Positions 29,277 through 38,141 of a stretch of 64,000 bases of DNA are shown here, in pieces (the first letter of the stretch is position 1; every line of letters begins with the position of its first letter). The stretch comes from Singulisphaera acidiphila DSM 18658. GTDB taxonomy: Bacteria > Planctomycetota > Planctomycetia > Isosphaerales > Isosphaeraceae. The stretch spans positions 2,728,001-2,792,000 of the forward strand of contig NC_019892.1 in NCBI RefSeq assembly GCF_000242455.2, written 5' to 3'. A model generated the notes under the pieces. That model was not told the DNA's origin. It saw only the letters and a program-made list of their open reading frames with translations, and ran no database searches. A program made the position numbers and the translations under genes.

Positions 29277-30488
29277 TCAATGTTTCATGACCGAAGGCAG
29301 CACCAGACCGGACAAGACGCCCAGCACCGTGTTACCGAGCCAGAGGGCGACGACCGGGGGCAGAATCTCATCCTTGCCCATGTTGCCGCCGAGGATGATC
29401 AAGGGGTAATACAGGATGATGATCGGTACAAAACAGGTGATAAACGCGCTCAAAAAGTCGCGCCTTGCGAAGATGATTCCCACCGGCGCACCCAGGAGGA
29501 CGAAAAAGAAAGTTCCGCACGACATCGCAATCCGTTGGTGCTTCTCCGTCTCCAGCGCATTCCACTGCATCTTCCATGTTCCATAATCGCTAAAAGATAT
29601 TTGCACTTTCTCCCATTGGACCCGGTCGAGCATGCCCATACCGATGCCAAGCGAGGCCGACATGGCCCACCGCTTCCGTTCTTTCGCCATCTTCACCAGG
29701 TAATCCGCCTGCTCTTCGATCATTTCCGGCGTCGTCTGTTCCTGAATGCGTTTCAGTTTCAAGGCCCGGCGCTCGGGTGGAATGTCAAAAGGAAGGATCG
29801 TGTTGTTGATCAGCGAAACGTCTTTGCTCGGGTTACTCACCTCGGCATCGTCGAGATAGACACGCGCCTGTAATTTGGTCATGTCGAAATGAACTCGAGC
29901 CTTCTTCGCCTGTACGATGGTGTCAAAACTCCTGGGCGTTCCGCGGCCTCCGCTGCTCGTGCGATGCTTGAACGTCGCGTCGAGCATGGTTCTCCCCTCG
30001 ACGTCGCGCACCATGATCAGGAATGGCCAGTCGGGGCGGTCGAGTTGGCGGTCCTTCTTGAGGACCTTGTAAAACGTATCCTCCATGTCGGCGAGGACAA
30101 TCATCTTGGCCTTATGATTGGCGATGGGGATCGGGCTGTAGGACAGGTAGAGCAGGATGATGCTCAGGATCGTGCCCAGAATAATCGCGGGGCGAAGCAC
30201 GAACATGGTGCTGAGACCGGCCGTCTTGACCGCGACGATTTCGTTGTCGGAGGCAAGCCTGCCGTACACGACGGTCACCGCAAAGAGGAGCGAAACCGGA
30301 ATCGTGTAGAGGAGGCTCCCCGGGACCATGTAGGGGAGGAGGTGAACGATCTCGCTGGGAGAGAGGCCCATGTTGGAGGCCTCGATCATCACCATGAACA
30401 GGACGATGATCGAGGTGACGGTAAGCAAAGCCAGAGCGAAGGCGCGGAGCACCTCACCCATCACGTAGCGCTGTAGGATTCCAAACAC
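29277..30488 (-). CDS. lptF: LptF/LptG-family permease (LptF-like)
   Basis: 403 residues, the second half-transporter of the Lpt export system. It starts with GTG at 30488 (GTGTTTGGAATCC), preceded by GGGGGAA. Membrane segments: FALALLTVTSIIVLFMVMIE, VPGSLLYTIPVSLLFAVTVVYGRLASDNEI (a typical conserved block) and AIILGTILSIILLYLSYSPIP. A periplasmic domain (about 135-300) and C-terminal segments (MSCGTFFFVLLGAPVGIIFARRDFLSAF, with the family G-P-hG motif) follow. It pairs with the lptG-like gene immediately downstream. Confidence 0.88.
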   Translation of the reverse strand: MFGILQRYVMGEVLRAFALALLTVTSIIVLFMVMIEASNMGLSPSEIVHLLPYMVPGSLLYTIPVSLLFAVTVVYGRLASDNEIVAVKTAGLSTMFVLRPAIILGTILSIILLYLSYSPIPIANHKAKMIVLADMEDTFYKVLKKDRQLDRPDWPFLIMVRDVEGRTMLDATFKHRTSSGGRGTPRSFDTIVQAKKARVHFDMTKLQARVYLDDAEVSNPSKDVSLINNTILPFDIPPERRALKLKRIQEQTTPEMIEEQADYLVKMAKERKRWAMSASLGIGMGMLDRVQWEKVQISFSDYGTWKMQWNALETEKHQRIAMSCGTFFFVLLGAPVGIIFARRDFLSAFITCFVPIIILYYPLIILGGNMGKDEILPPVVALWLGNTVLGVLSGLVLPSVMKH

Positions 30489-30564
30489 GGCGTTCCCCCA
30501 GCATCCTTGCCGCAGTCGAACCCCACTGATCGCCTCGCGACCGAATCGTTCGGCCGCTTTCCCT

Positions 30565-31851
30565 TCAGGCGACCGGGTTGAGACAATCTGTTAGCGCCAA
30601 TGAAAGGCGCCTCGCTCCTTCGGCGAGATCGGCTTCGCTCGGAACTCCGAAGCAGAGTCGCGCGTGATTCCTCGGCGCACTGCCGGTCGCGTCCGCATAC
30701 GCGTACGTCCCGGGCACGTAGAGGACCCCACGTTCCAAACACCTCGCAAAAAACGGGCCGTCCGGACCGGTGTCGACTTCATTTGGAAGCGACAACCAGA
30801 CGTAGAGGCCCCCCTGAGGGTAGGTCCATTGCACCGCACCGTCTCCATCCCCGAACCACTCCACCAGCGAGGCGATCATGACATCCCGTTTGCGGCGATA
30901 GCGCTCGACCAGCGTCGCGACATGCCGTTGGTAGCCACCACCGCCGATCGCACGCTCGAGCACGATCTGAGCGAAGTTCCCCGAACCGAAGTCGTGATTC
31001 CCCTTCAATCGAAGCACCGGTTCGAGCAGCGTGGCGGGCAAAACCCCGTAACCCGTCTTGAACCCTGGGCTGAACGTCTTGCTGAACGTCCGCGCCAGGA
31101 TCACGGTCTCGCCGTCCGGATCGTAACTCCAGACGCTCGGCGGCTCGACGCCATCGAAGGTCAACCCACGATACGCCGAATCTTCTAAAATAAAAATCGT
31201 TTGATGCTTCGACCATTTCTTGGCCAGATCGACAAGGGGCTGGCGCCGATCTGCGGCCAGGCTGATTCCCGACGGGTTCGAGTGCTCGGAGATGGTGTAA
31301 ATCAGCTTGACGCGATTCAGCAATCCTTTCGCGTCGAGACCCGCCAGGGTCGACTCGAGTGCGTCGAGTCGAAGTCCCCCTTCGTCGATGTCGACACCGA
31401 CGACGCGAACCCCTCTGGTTTCCAGCACTCCCAGGTAGACGAAGTACGTGGGTGACTCCACCAGGACGATATCACCGGGATCCAGCAGGGCCTCGGAGAT
31501 CAAATAGAGGAGTTGCTGAGAGCCGGTCGTGACGACCGTCCGGGAAACGCAATGTTGGTAAGTCCCGCTCGGCACCCGTTCGTCCTGCTCCAGGAAGGCC
31601 ATCAGCCGCTCGCGGAGTTGGTGGTCGCCAATCGTCGTTCCATACTGCAGAGCCCGTCGTCCCTCACGTTCGTCGGCCAGAATCGCGGCAATCTCCTCAG
31701 CGGCGAGCGCCACGGGCAGGCTTTGCTGATCGACAAAGCCCGCGGCCAGAGAGATCAGGCCGGGGGTGGCCAAGGCCATGTGCATCAGGGTACTGATTGC
31801 GGGCACACTGGTCCGCTCGGAGACCACGCTCAACTGCGTCGGAGAGGTCAT
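30565..31851 (-). CDS. PLP-dependent aminotransferase (class I/II, 2-aminoadipate-type)
   Basis: 428 residues, fold type I. Markers: ALQYGTTIGDHQLRERL (about 75), TTGSQQLLYLISEALLDPGD (about 112), YTISEHSNPSG (N-P-x-G contacts), EDSAYRGLTFDG (Asp/Tyr to PLP) and the Schiff-base Lys in ILARTFSKTFSPGFKTGYG (about 252). It resembles the aminotransferase half of MocR regulators or LysN-like 2-aminoadipate aminotransferases; there is no HTH domain. The ATG overlaps the upstream phosphatase-fusion stop by 4 bp (ATGA at 31848-31851). Substrate unknown. Confidence 0.88.
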   Translation of the reverse strand: MTSPTQLSVVSERTSVPAISTLMHMALATPGLISLAAGFVDQQSLPVALAAEEIAAILADEREGRRALQYGTTIGDHQLRERLMAFLEQDERVPSGTYQHCVSRTVVTTGSQQLLYLISEALLDPGDIVLVESPTYFVYLGVLETRGVRVVGVDIDEGGLRLDALESTLAGLDAKGLLNRVKLIYTISEHSNPSGISLAADRRQPLVDLAKKWSKHQTIFILEDSAYRGLTFDGVEPPSVWSYDPDGETVILARTFSKTFSPGFKTGYGVLPATLLEPVLRLKGNHDFGSGNFAQIVLERAIGGGGYQRHVATLVERYRRKRDVMIASLVEWFGDGDGAVQWTYPQGGLYVWLSLPNEVDTGPDGPFFARCLERGVLYVPGTYAYADATGSAPRNHARLCFGVPSEADLAEGARRLSLALTDCLNPVA

Positions 31852-33332
31852 GATAAAGGGGCCGATTTGTGAAGGTGCGGATCGCTGAGGGTCTTCTGGT
31901 ACTCTAGCGATCGCCGCGAGGGTGTCAAGTTCGGTAGCTGGGCCCGAGGGCCCATGCGTCGCGAGACACGAGGAACAGCCTCCTGGTTCGCGCGTCGTCG
32001 GCGCGCACCTTTGGCTTGCAGAGCCGGATCAGGAGTTCCCTTGGCGCATTCCTTCAGGAGCTTGGCCGTTGGGTCCGCGGCATACCGCTCGGGAGCGCGA
32101 GGGGGGAGAACCCGGTTATAGAGCAAGGTCACTGAGGCTTTGGGCCGGTAGCCGCGATGCCCTTCGATCTCGGCGAGAATCTCGTTCAGCGGCTTTCCTT
32201 GCACGATGAACCGATAAATCCCCATCCAGGCGGGGGTGCGATCCATGCAACCATGACAATGAACCAGGATCGGCCAGGCGTTGGGGTCTTGGGCGAGTGC
32301 CAAGGTCTGATCGAGGAACTGATTGGAGCTTTCTTCATCCGCCGGACTGCCGACGTACTGAATGCCATTCTCCTTGGCGAACTGCAACTCGTCGGGCAGA
32401 ATCGGGCTGCGAAGCGGGGTGTCCTCGGGAAACAAGTTGATGATCGTTTTGAAATGATGCCGCCCCTGCGCGACTTCCAGGCCACGCTTGGTCGGCATGG
32501 CCGAGATGTAAATCTTCCCCGGGACGATGGTTCGCAACCGAGAAAGGGGACGGTGATACCAGGTCAAGCCGATCCCACCCGCGACCAGGGCGAACCAGAC
32601 CAGTGAGCTCAAGCCCAGTGAAGTGGCCACGCGGATTCGAGACGGAGCAGGGGGCTTCGGGATCGCCTTCAGAAGCGCCAGGTCAAAAGCGAGCAAGCCG
32701 AGCAGAAACGACCAGCGCGGCCAGTAACCGACCGGTTCGACCCCGGGGATCTCAAACTGACGCAAGAGCACCAGTACCGCGGCCAAACTCAGCAGGCCAA
32801 GGATCCTGGCCGTTCGTCCTCGCTCGATGAGCGAGGCCCACTCGGAGCGTTTGCGGAGGACGGAAATAACGACCACGAGCCCGAGAGCGATTGCCGTTGC
32901 CGCCAACCCGATCCGCAACAGCGGAGGTGCTACGGGGTCGAAGATCTCCCTCCAGCCCATCCCATGCCAACCGTCGAAAGTCGGCCCTGGGGTCGACGCA
33001 TGCCAGAGGGCCGCGCAGGAGAGCCCGAGAGATGCCGTCCAAAGACCAAATCGGTCGCGCGTGCCCCACGCACCTGCCGCCGCGAGGACGATCGCGGCCG
33101 CCGCGAGATAAATCGCAGCCCGATCGAGCGTATCACCAGGCTCCGCAAGGCGATAGGCAGGGGGTGGGCGGCGACTGAAGGTCGGTCGTTGGACTCGAGG
33201 GAACTCCGCGTCAAGGTCATCCGGAAAGTCGGTAGCATGCCAGACCGCCATGACGGCTGCGAACCCAAGAATCAGCCAGGGCCAGAGGCTTGCTCGCAGT
33301 GATCGAGACGCAGGCATCGTCGTTGCCGACAT
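31848..33332 (-). CDS. Multi-pass membrane protein fused to a CX5R (tyrosine/dual-specificity) phosphatase domain
   Basis: 494 residues from the ATG at 33332, preceded by AGGAGG seven bases upstream. The N-terminal ~300 residues hold about seven membrane segments (WPWLILGFAAVMAVW, AAIYLAAAAIVLAAAGAW, LLRIGLAATAIALGLVVVIS, ILGLLSLAAVLVLL, FLLGLLAFDLALL, SLVWFALVAGGIGLTWY). A cytoplasmic-type phosphatase domain follows (about 315-435), with INLFPEDTPLRSPILPDE and the P-loop VHCHGCMDRTP, i.e. HCX5R. A basic tail follows. Membrane anchoring suggests a lipid- or envelope-linked phosphate substrate. It is translationally coupled to the aminotransferase and lies upstream of lptFG. Confidence 0.8.
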   Translation of the reverse strand: MSATTMPASRSLRASLWPWLILGFAAVMAVWHATDFPDDLDAEFPRVQRPTFSRRPPPAYRLAEPGDTLDRAAIYLAAAAIVLAAAGAWGTRDRFGLWTASLGLSCAALWHASTPGPTFDGWHGMGWREIFDPVAPPLLRIGLAATAIALGLVVVISVLRKRSEWASLIERGRTARILGLLSLAAVLVLLRQFEIPGVEPVGYWPRWSFLLGLLAFDLALLKAIPKPPAPSRIRVATSLGLSSLVWFALVAGGIGLTWYHRPLSRLRTIVPGKIYISAMPTKRGLEVAQGRHHFKTIINLFPEDTPLRSPILPDELQFAKENGIQYVGSPADEESSNQFLDQTLALAQDPNAWPILVHCHGCMDRTPAWMGIYRFIVQGKPLNEILAEIEGHRGYRPKASVTLLYNRVLPPRAPERYAADPTAKLLKECAKGTPDPALQAKGARRRRANQEAVPRVSRRMGPRAQLPNLTPSRRSLEYQKTLSDPHLHKSAPLS

Positions 33333-33419
33333 CCGGAGTCCTCCTGGGTGTTCAAAATCCAAAGGCTTGTGGGCGACGTTCCCTGCGAGACCTGGCCTTC
33401 ACCTCAAACAAACGTGCGA

Positions 33420-34349
33420 TTAGGCGGCGACTTCTGCATCGTCGGTCGGCCAGAAGAAGTATTCGTTGCTGTTGGCGGGGTGGAGACGCACCTCCTGCTC
33501 GAGCAGCGACAAGAACTTCTGCACCCAAACCTGGCTCTGGCCGTCGTGGAGAGCGTCGTTGGGAATCTGGAACGACGGGTGAAACTCCATGTGATACCGA
33601 CCCTGCGGCTGCATGTGGCAGAAAATGGGGACCACAGGCGCGCCGGTCATCGCGGCGAGGTTGACCCAGGTCGCCGAGAACTGATGTTTCTGGCCGAGGA
33701 ACGACGCCTGCTGCGTATGGGCCCCAGACCAGCGCACATCGCCCGCGAGATAAAGGATCATCCCGGCACCGAGGGCGCGTGAGGCCCGCAGGATCGACCC
33801 TGCAGAGCCGGTCGCGTTCCCTTTGCGCGAAATGAAAAGCTTGTCCTGGGCGAGCGGCCCTTCGCTCGCGAACTGGCGTTCGAGGAACTTCGAGACGTGC
33901 CGAGGGCGCTCCATGAAGAAGCGCAGGGTGTAACCCCGACGCGCCAGCCAGTGCGCGGGGAGCAGATGCCCGCCATAATGGCTGGTGAGAAGGATCACCC
34001 CTTTCCCTTGCTCGAGAGCCGAGTCGAGGAGTTCACGGCCGCTGACCAGGAACATCGGTTCCGCGCGGCTGTCGGGCACCCCATCCAGCAGCAGGTCGCG
34101 CGTTCGCCACCAGACCTGATTGCCTGCAAGGTCGAGACTGACCGAGTCGATGTCCCAGTCACAACCGAGAGTCTCCCGGGCGCGGCCGACCGCCTCGCGG
34201 TAGGCAACGCGGAGCTTCGACATCAGGTGATATTCGGTCCGGCCGATCCCCGCGACCATCCTTGACGCGAGTGGCAAAGGCAGATACCTGAAGACGGGCA
34301 AGATCGTTCGCAGCAGGTGCTTGCGAACGTTGAGCATCCGTCGCTCCAT
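33420..34349 (-). CDS. Lipid A-type acyltransferase (LpxL/HtrB family)
   Basis: 309 residues from the ATG at 34349, which has GAAGGGAG six bases upstream; the frame is open 49 codons further. LpxL-family enzymes move an acyl chain from acyl-ACP to a lipid A precursor at the inner membrane. Seen: GVILLTSHYGGHLLPAHWLA (HX4-type H-x-G motif), the GAGMILYLAGDVR stretch, ATWVNLAAMTGAPVVPIF and QPQGRYHMEFHPSF. It lies 50 bp downstream of an acyl carrier protein and a ketoacyl synthase, so the donor may be made on the spot. Confidence 0.82.
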   Translation of the reverse strand: MERRMLNVRKHLLRTILPVFRYLPLPLASRMVAGIGRTEYHLMSKLRVAYREAVGRARETLGCDWDIDSVSLDLAGNQVWWRTRDLLLDGVPDSRAEPMFLVSGRELLDSALEQGKGVILLTSHYGGHLLPAHWLARRGYTLRFFMERPRHVSKFLERQFASEGPLAQDKLFISRKGNATGSAGSILRASRALGAGMILYLAGDVRWSGAHTQQASFLGQKHQFSATWVNLAAMTGAPVVPIFCHMQPQGRYHMEFHPSFQIPNDALHDGQSQVWVQKFLSLLEQEVRLHPANSNEYFFWPTDDAEVAA

Positions 34350-34398
34350 GAGGGACTCCCTTCCCCGGGCGATTTCCGAGTACGGCAATGACCTGCCG

Positions 34399-34656
34399 TC
34401 AAGCGGCGGCCGACCCACGACGCTCGGCAACGAACGCCGCCAGGTCAGATACGCGTCGCAAGTTTGGCATATCTTCGTCATCAATGACAACGTCAAAATG
34501 ATCCTGGACCTTGAGGACCACGTTGACGAGGTCGAGCGAGTCGATATTCAAGTCTTCGACCATTCGCGACTCGGCCGTGACCACCAATTGGTTCGGAATC
34601 CGGCCGGCCTGGCGCACGATTGAGGTGATTTCAGCCAAGAGGTTCGAATCGTTCAT
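34399..34656 (-). CDS. Acyl carrier protein
   Basis: 85 residues. The phosphopantetheine attachment Ser is in DLNIDSLDLVNVV (DSL, about 37). The acidic helix II/III pattern (DHFDVVIDDEDM) is typical. The ATG at 34656 overlaps the ketoacyl synthase stop by 4 bp (ATGA) and has GGAG nine bases upstream; an ATG at 34665 lacks spacing. A dedicated ACP next to its own synthase and an acyltransferase suggests a specialised acyl chain rather than bulk fatty-acid synthesis. Confidence 0.92.
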   Translation of the reverse strand: MNDSNLLAEITSIVRQAGRIPNQLVVTAESRMVEDLNIDSLDLVNVVLKVQDHFDVVIDDEDMPNLRRVSDLAAFVAERRGSAAA

Positions 34657-35906
34657 CGGTTCCATCTCCGAAAAATCAACGCGTTGTTCGTGCCGCCAAA
34701 GCCGAACGAGGCCGTCATGACGGTATCGAGGCGAGCCGCACGTGCTTCGCCGGGCACGTAGTCGAGGTCAAGTTCAGGGTCGGGAATATGGTTAATCGTG
34801 GGCGGAATCATTTGTTCAAGGAGAGCACGGACGCAGACAGCCGCCTCAATGGCAGAGGCCGCACCCAGGCTATGACCGATCGCTCCTTTGATTGAGCTGA
34901 CCGGGAGCTTGCTGGCCGCCTCGCCGAAGACCGTCTTGACCACCTCGGTCTCGATCCGGTCGTTCATGATCGTGCTCGTGCCGTGCGCGTTGTAGTAGTC
35001 GATCTCGTCCGGCCGGACGTCCGCTTGCCTGAGTGCGGTCGTCAAACAGCGGATGATCTTTTCCTTGGAAGGGAGTGAGACATGAAACCCATCGGTATTC
35101 AGGGCGTGTCCCACGTATTCCGCCTGGATCGTGAGGCCGAGCCGATTCGCGGCGGATTCGGTGGCGAGCGTAACCATGCCCGCCCCTTCCGCGAGGACGA
35201 AGCCGGCGCGATCCACGCTGAACGGCCGGCTGGATTGGCCGGGGTCGGTCGTTGACCGATCGTCCGCCCGCCGAGGGAGGAGCGCTTTCATCGTCGCGAA
35301 GCCGTTGACGACCGGTGGCGTAAAGGTGCTTTCACCCGCTCCACACAGTGCAAAGTCCGCCTCGCCCGCTCGAAGGAACATCGCACCGAGAGCAATCGCG
35401 TGTCCCCCCGAGGCGCAGGCATTCGCGGGAGCCACGCTCGGCCCGTTGAGCCCGAGGTGTTGCGCGACCTGGCCCGCCGCCTGATTGATGATCAGCCCTG
35501 GAATCACAAACGGGCTAATCGCGAGGCTGCGCCGTTTCGCCATCCGGGCCTGCTCAGTGTCGAGCAAGTCCTGCCCGCCCAAGGCCGAGCCGACAACCAC
35601 GGCAACCCGTTCGGGGTCAACGCGATCGCCATCCAGACCGGCGTCCGACCAGGCCGCTCGGGCCGCAGCCAATGACAGGTGGATAAAGCGCGCACCTAAC
35701 TTCGCAACGGCCGGATCTTCACTGGAAGATCCGGGGCCGAAGTCCTCGACGATACCCCCCACATCCTGGAGGAATGACTCAGGGGTTAGCACCGAGTGGC
35801 GGGCGAGACCGGAACGGCCGCTCACTAGGCCGTCCCAGGTCGTGCCGAGGTCACGACCGAGACAGGTGATCGCCGAGTGTCCGACAACGACTATCCGTTC
35901 CGACAT
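34653..35906 (-). CDS. Beta-ketoacyl-ACP synthase II (FabF family)
   Basis: 417 residues from the ATG at 35906, with AGGAGG five bases upstream. It condenses malonyl-ACP with acyl-ACP. The Cys-His-His triad is complete: NACASGG (Cys about 167), NAHGTSTIMND (His) and KGAIGHSLGAASAIEAA (Lys and His). The thiolase fold ends with TASFGFGGTNNALIFRRW. It is coupled to the acyl carrier protein. Probably a specialised paralogue rather than the housekeeping fabF. Confidence 0.92.
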   Translation of the reverse strand: MSERIVVVGHSAITCLGRDLGTTWDGLVSGRSGLARHSVLTPESFLQDVGGIVEDFGPGSSSEDPAVAKLGARFIHLSLAAARAAWSDAGLDGDRVDPERVAVVVGSALGGQDLLDTEQARMAKRRSLAISPFVIPGLIINQAAGQVAQHLGLNGPSVAPANACASGGHAIALGAMFLRAGEADFALCGAGESTFTPPVVNGFATMKALLPRRADDRSTTDPGQSSRPFSVDRAGFVLAEGAGMVTLATESAANRLGLTIQAEYVGHALNTDGFHVSLPSKEKIIRCLTTALRQADVRPDEIDYYNAHGTSTIMNDRIETEVVKTVFGEAASKLPVSSIKGAIGHSLGAASAIEAAVCVRALLEQMIPPTINHIPDPELDLDYVPGEARAARLDTVMTASFGFGGTNNALIFRRWNR

Positions 35907-36114
35907 CCGCGCCTCCTGCGCGAGGTTTCGCCCCCGATCTGTCAAACGATCGAGCGGCGAAACAACTCCGTATAAAACGATCGATCGGACGAAACCGCCC
36001 AAGACTTGATTCTTTTTTTCGTCGAAGTCGTCGTTGACCGAAGTGCCCAGCTCGATTATGGAAAGGAAGCTCGTCGTCGTGATCGTGGTTGGCATCCTTT
36101 GGGAACCAAGGCTC

Positions 36115-36981
36115 ATGCGCATCGCCAAGTTTCTTTCGGAAACCGATTCGACCCCAGCCGTGGGGCTTGTGCACGGAGAGCGCATCGTGCCGCTCGGTTC
36201 TGGCGTCTCGTTCTTGAGTGAGCTGCTTCAATTGCCGGATCCGGAAGCTCGAATCCGGGAACTCGCGGACCGAGCCGGAGCTGATCTTCCACTCGAGCGC
36301 GTTCGCCTCCTGGCCCCATTGGATGCCCACGAGGTATGGGGGGCGGGGGTCACTTACGAACGGAGTAAGGTGGCTCGACAAGAAGAGTCGGAGCAGGGGG
36401 GATCATTCTACGACTTGGTTTACCGCGCAGAGCGGCCGGAACTTTTCTTCAAGGCCACGCCCAGCCGAGTTGTCGGTCCAGGTTCGCCCATCCGCGTCCG
36501 AGCCGATACGCGTTGGTGCGTTCCCGAACCGGAGCTGGCTCTGGTCCTTACACCTGACCTTCGCCTCGTCGGGTACACCGTCGGCAATGATGTGAGTGCT
36601 CGCGACATTGAAGGAGAGAACCCCCTCTATCTTCCCCAGGCGAAGGTCTACGACGCCTCTTGCGCCCTTGGTCCTTGGATCACCTTGGCCTCAGCCATGC
36701 CCCCCAAGAACGAGGTTGAGATCCGACTCACGATCGAGCGCAATCAAGCGGTCATCTTCGAGGGACGCACCTCACTGGAGCGTATGGGCCGCCGGTTCGA
36801 AGAACTGATCGACTGGCTTGGTCGGGACAATCGCTTCCCGGACGGTGTGATCCTTCTCACGGGAACCGGAATTGTCCCCCCTGACGAATTCAGCCTGACC
36901 GAAGGTGATCTCGTTCGGATTGAGATCGATGGGATCGGTTCACTCGTCAATCCCGCGACTCAGTCGTCACGACCTGCCTGA
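36115..36981 (+). CDS. Fumarylacetoacetate hydrolase family protein
   Basis: 288 residues from the ATG at 36115 (MRIAKFLSETDSTPAVGLVH is the usual family N-terminus; ATGs at 36034 and 36058 are possible). Enzymes of this fold hydrolyse or decarboxylate beta-diketones and 2-keto sugar acids using Mg2+. Visible: FFKATPSRVVGPGSPI, the metal pair in WCVPEPELALVL (ExE) and VGNDVSARDIEGENPLYLPQ with the later Asp, then KVYDASCALGPW and GVILLTGTGIVPP. Sugar-acid (e.g. 2-keto-3-deoxy-arabinonate dehydratase-like) activity is a possibility. Confidence 0.88.
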   Translation: MRIAKFLSETDSTPAVGLVHGERIVPLGSGVSFLSELLQLPDPEARIRELADRAGADLPLERVRLLAPLDAHEVWGAGVTYERSKVARQEESEQGGSFYDLVYRAERPELFFKATPSRVVGPGSPIRVRADTRWCVPEPELALVLTPDLRLVGYTVGNDVSARDIEGENPLYLPQAKVYDASCALGPWITLASAMPPKNEVEIRLTIERNQAVIFEGRTSLERMGRRFEELIDWLGRDNRFPDGVILLTGTGIVPPDEFSLTEGDLVRIEIDGIGSLVNPATQSSRPA

Positions 36982-37028
36982 CGCGAAAATGTCGGGCGAG
37001 TCGAGGTGCCAGATTCCCAAGAAATGAG

Positions 37029-37067
37029 CATGGCCGTCATTCCTCATGAAAAAGGAAGACGGCCATG
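37029..37067. terminator. Bidirectional hairpin between convergent genes
   Basis: CATGGCCGTC (37029-37038) pairs perfectly with GACGGCCATG (37058-37067); inner TTCCT/AGGAA pairs extend the stem. It lies between the FAH stop and the lipoprotein stop. The minus side is followed by a weak T-rich CTCATTTCTTGG. Confidence 0.65.
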
Positions 37068-37101
37068 ATGAATCTCAAGAGTGATACTACGAGCGAATCG
37101 T

Positions 37102-37485
37102 TTACTTCTTCTCGGCGGGGGCGTCGGCAGGAGCGTCAGCGGGCTTCTCGGCGGGAGCGTCGGCAGGCTTTTCGGCAGGAACGTCAGCGGGCTTCTCGGC
37201 GGGAGCGTCAGCGGGCTTTTCGGCGGGCACTTCGGCCGGGGCGGGCGTGAGCTCTTCAGGCTTGCCGGGAGGGGTCACTTCAAGAGCCGGGCCAGGTTCG
37301 GGCGTGGCGGCGGGTTCCGTGGCGGCCGGAGCGCCTTCGCCGGGAGCGGTCGCGGGAGCCGCTGAGTCAGCAGCGGGAGCGGCCGCCGCATCGGGAGCGG
37401 CTTCTTCCTGAGTGCAGCCGCTCAGCAAGGCCAGCGAGAGAGTCAGGCCAGAGAATGCGGTCCAAATCTTGCAAGAAAGCTTCAC
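37102..37485 (-). CDS. Small lipoprotein with PAEKPADA repeats
   Basis: 127 residues with a GTG start at 37485: AAGGAG lies seven bases upstream and the ATG two codons before is out of frame. The lipoprotein signal is MKLSCKIWTAFSGLTLSLALLSGC with the lipobox Cys about 24. The rest is Ala/Pro/Glu/Lys-rich and disordered, ending in about five near-identical 8-residue units of PAEKPADA type encoded by degenerate 24-bp repeats. No enzyme motif; a cell-wall-spanning or spacer role, like Pro-rich envelope tethers, is a guess. A promoter candidate lies at 37630-37658. Confidence 0.78.
   Translation of the reverse strand: MKLSCKIWTAFSGLTLSLALLSGCTQEEAAPDAAAAPAADSAAPATAPGEGAPAATEPAATPEPGPALEVTPPGKPEELTPAPAEVPAEKPADAPAEKPADVPAEKPADAPAEKPADAPADAPAEKK
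37113..37240. repeat. Degenerate 24-bp tandem repeats in lipoprotein gene
   Basis: About five consecutive 24-bp units (plus-strand form gcgggcttctcggcgggagc...) encode PAEKPADA-like octapeptides. Copies differ at third positions and in Ala/Val choice, so repeat number probably varies between strains. Confidence 0.75.
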
Positions 37486-37629
37486 TGCATTACTCCTTAG
37501 ATTGCCGCCCGGCGGCCGTTCGTCGTGCAAATGGGTGCAGTTCCGGATCTTTGGATATTTCCGGGCCTGTGCGTGTACGAAAACCACACAGTCGACGCAT
37601 CGGCCCACCTACTGGAGCTACCGGGGAGG

Positions 37630-37658
37630 AGTATAGCTAGGAAAATCCCTTGCCGCAA
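37630..37658 (-). promoter_or_regulatory. Sigma-70 promoter of the lipoprotein gene
   Basis: Minus strand TTGCGG (37658-37653), 17-bp spacer, TATACT (37635-37630; 5 of 6). It would give a leader of about 140 nt. Confidence 0.55.
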
Positions 37659-38124
37659 TGAAAAATCGATTCCTCACTTGGTTCCATACCAATCCAGAAC
37701 CCATCAGTGAAATCATTCCATCCGGATCGATCCGGGTTTCCTCAAAATGCCCCGTGATCGGCTCACGCGAATCCGCCGCTCACAGGTCCCCATCCTGTTG
37801 GGTAACTTCTTCCGTTTGTGCTCATTTTTACGGACAAGTTGTAAAAGTTTCCCGTTATGGACCTTTTACACGCGCCCACGCGTTGGATTCGCCGTTCCAA
37901 GTCGAAAAGTAACCACTCTTCGTATCTCTCAACTCTGTAGTCTTTTGTGTTCTCGCTCGCAAAGCCGATTGAGCGGAGAAGCAGAGTTTCCAGCGTTTTA
38001 TCAGGCTTCGGCATCTCTCTTGCTCTTCCACGGACGCCCCGCACTCCGGATTGCAAAGCAGCTAACACCTCGCCGAGCAATCAGGGATCCGAAGAGGGGG
38101 TTGGATTCCGGCCGAGTTGATGAT

Positions 38125-38141
38125 GACGCCATGATGGCGTC
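38125..38141. promoter_or_regulatory. 17-bp palindrome near PEP-CTERM gene start
   Basis: GACGCCAT-G-ATGGCGTC is a perfect inverted repeat (8-bp arms) ending 28 bp before the start codon at 38170. It could be an operator or an mRNA hairpin. The half-site ATGGCGTCTT recurs at 45494-45503. Confidence 0.4.

Noticed and set aside
38041..38060. RpoN-like -24/-12 element (CGCAC...TTGCA) before the PEP-CTERM gene
   Set aside because: Spacing is six bases between the blocks rather than five, and GG at -24 is missing.
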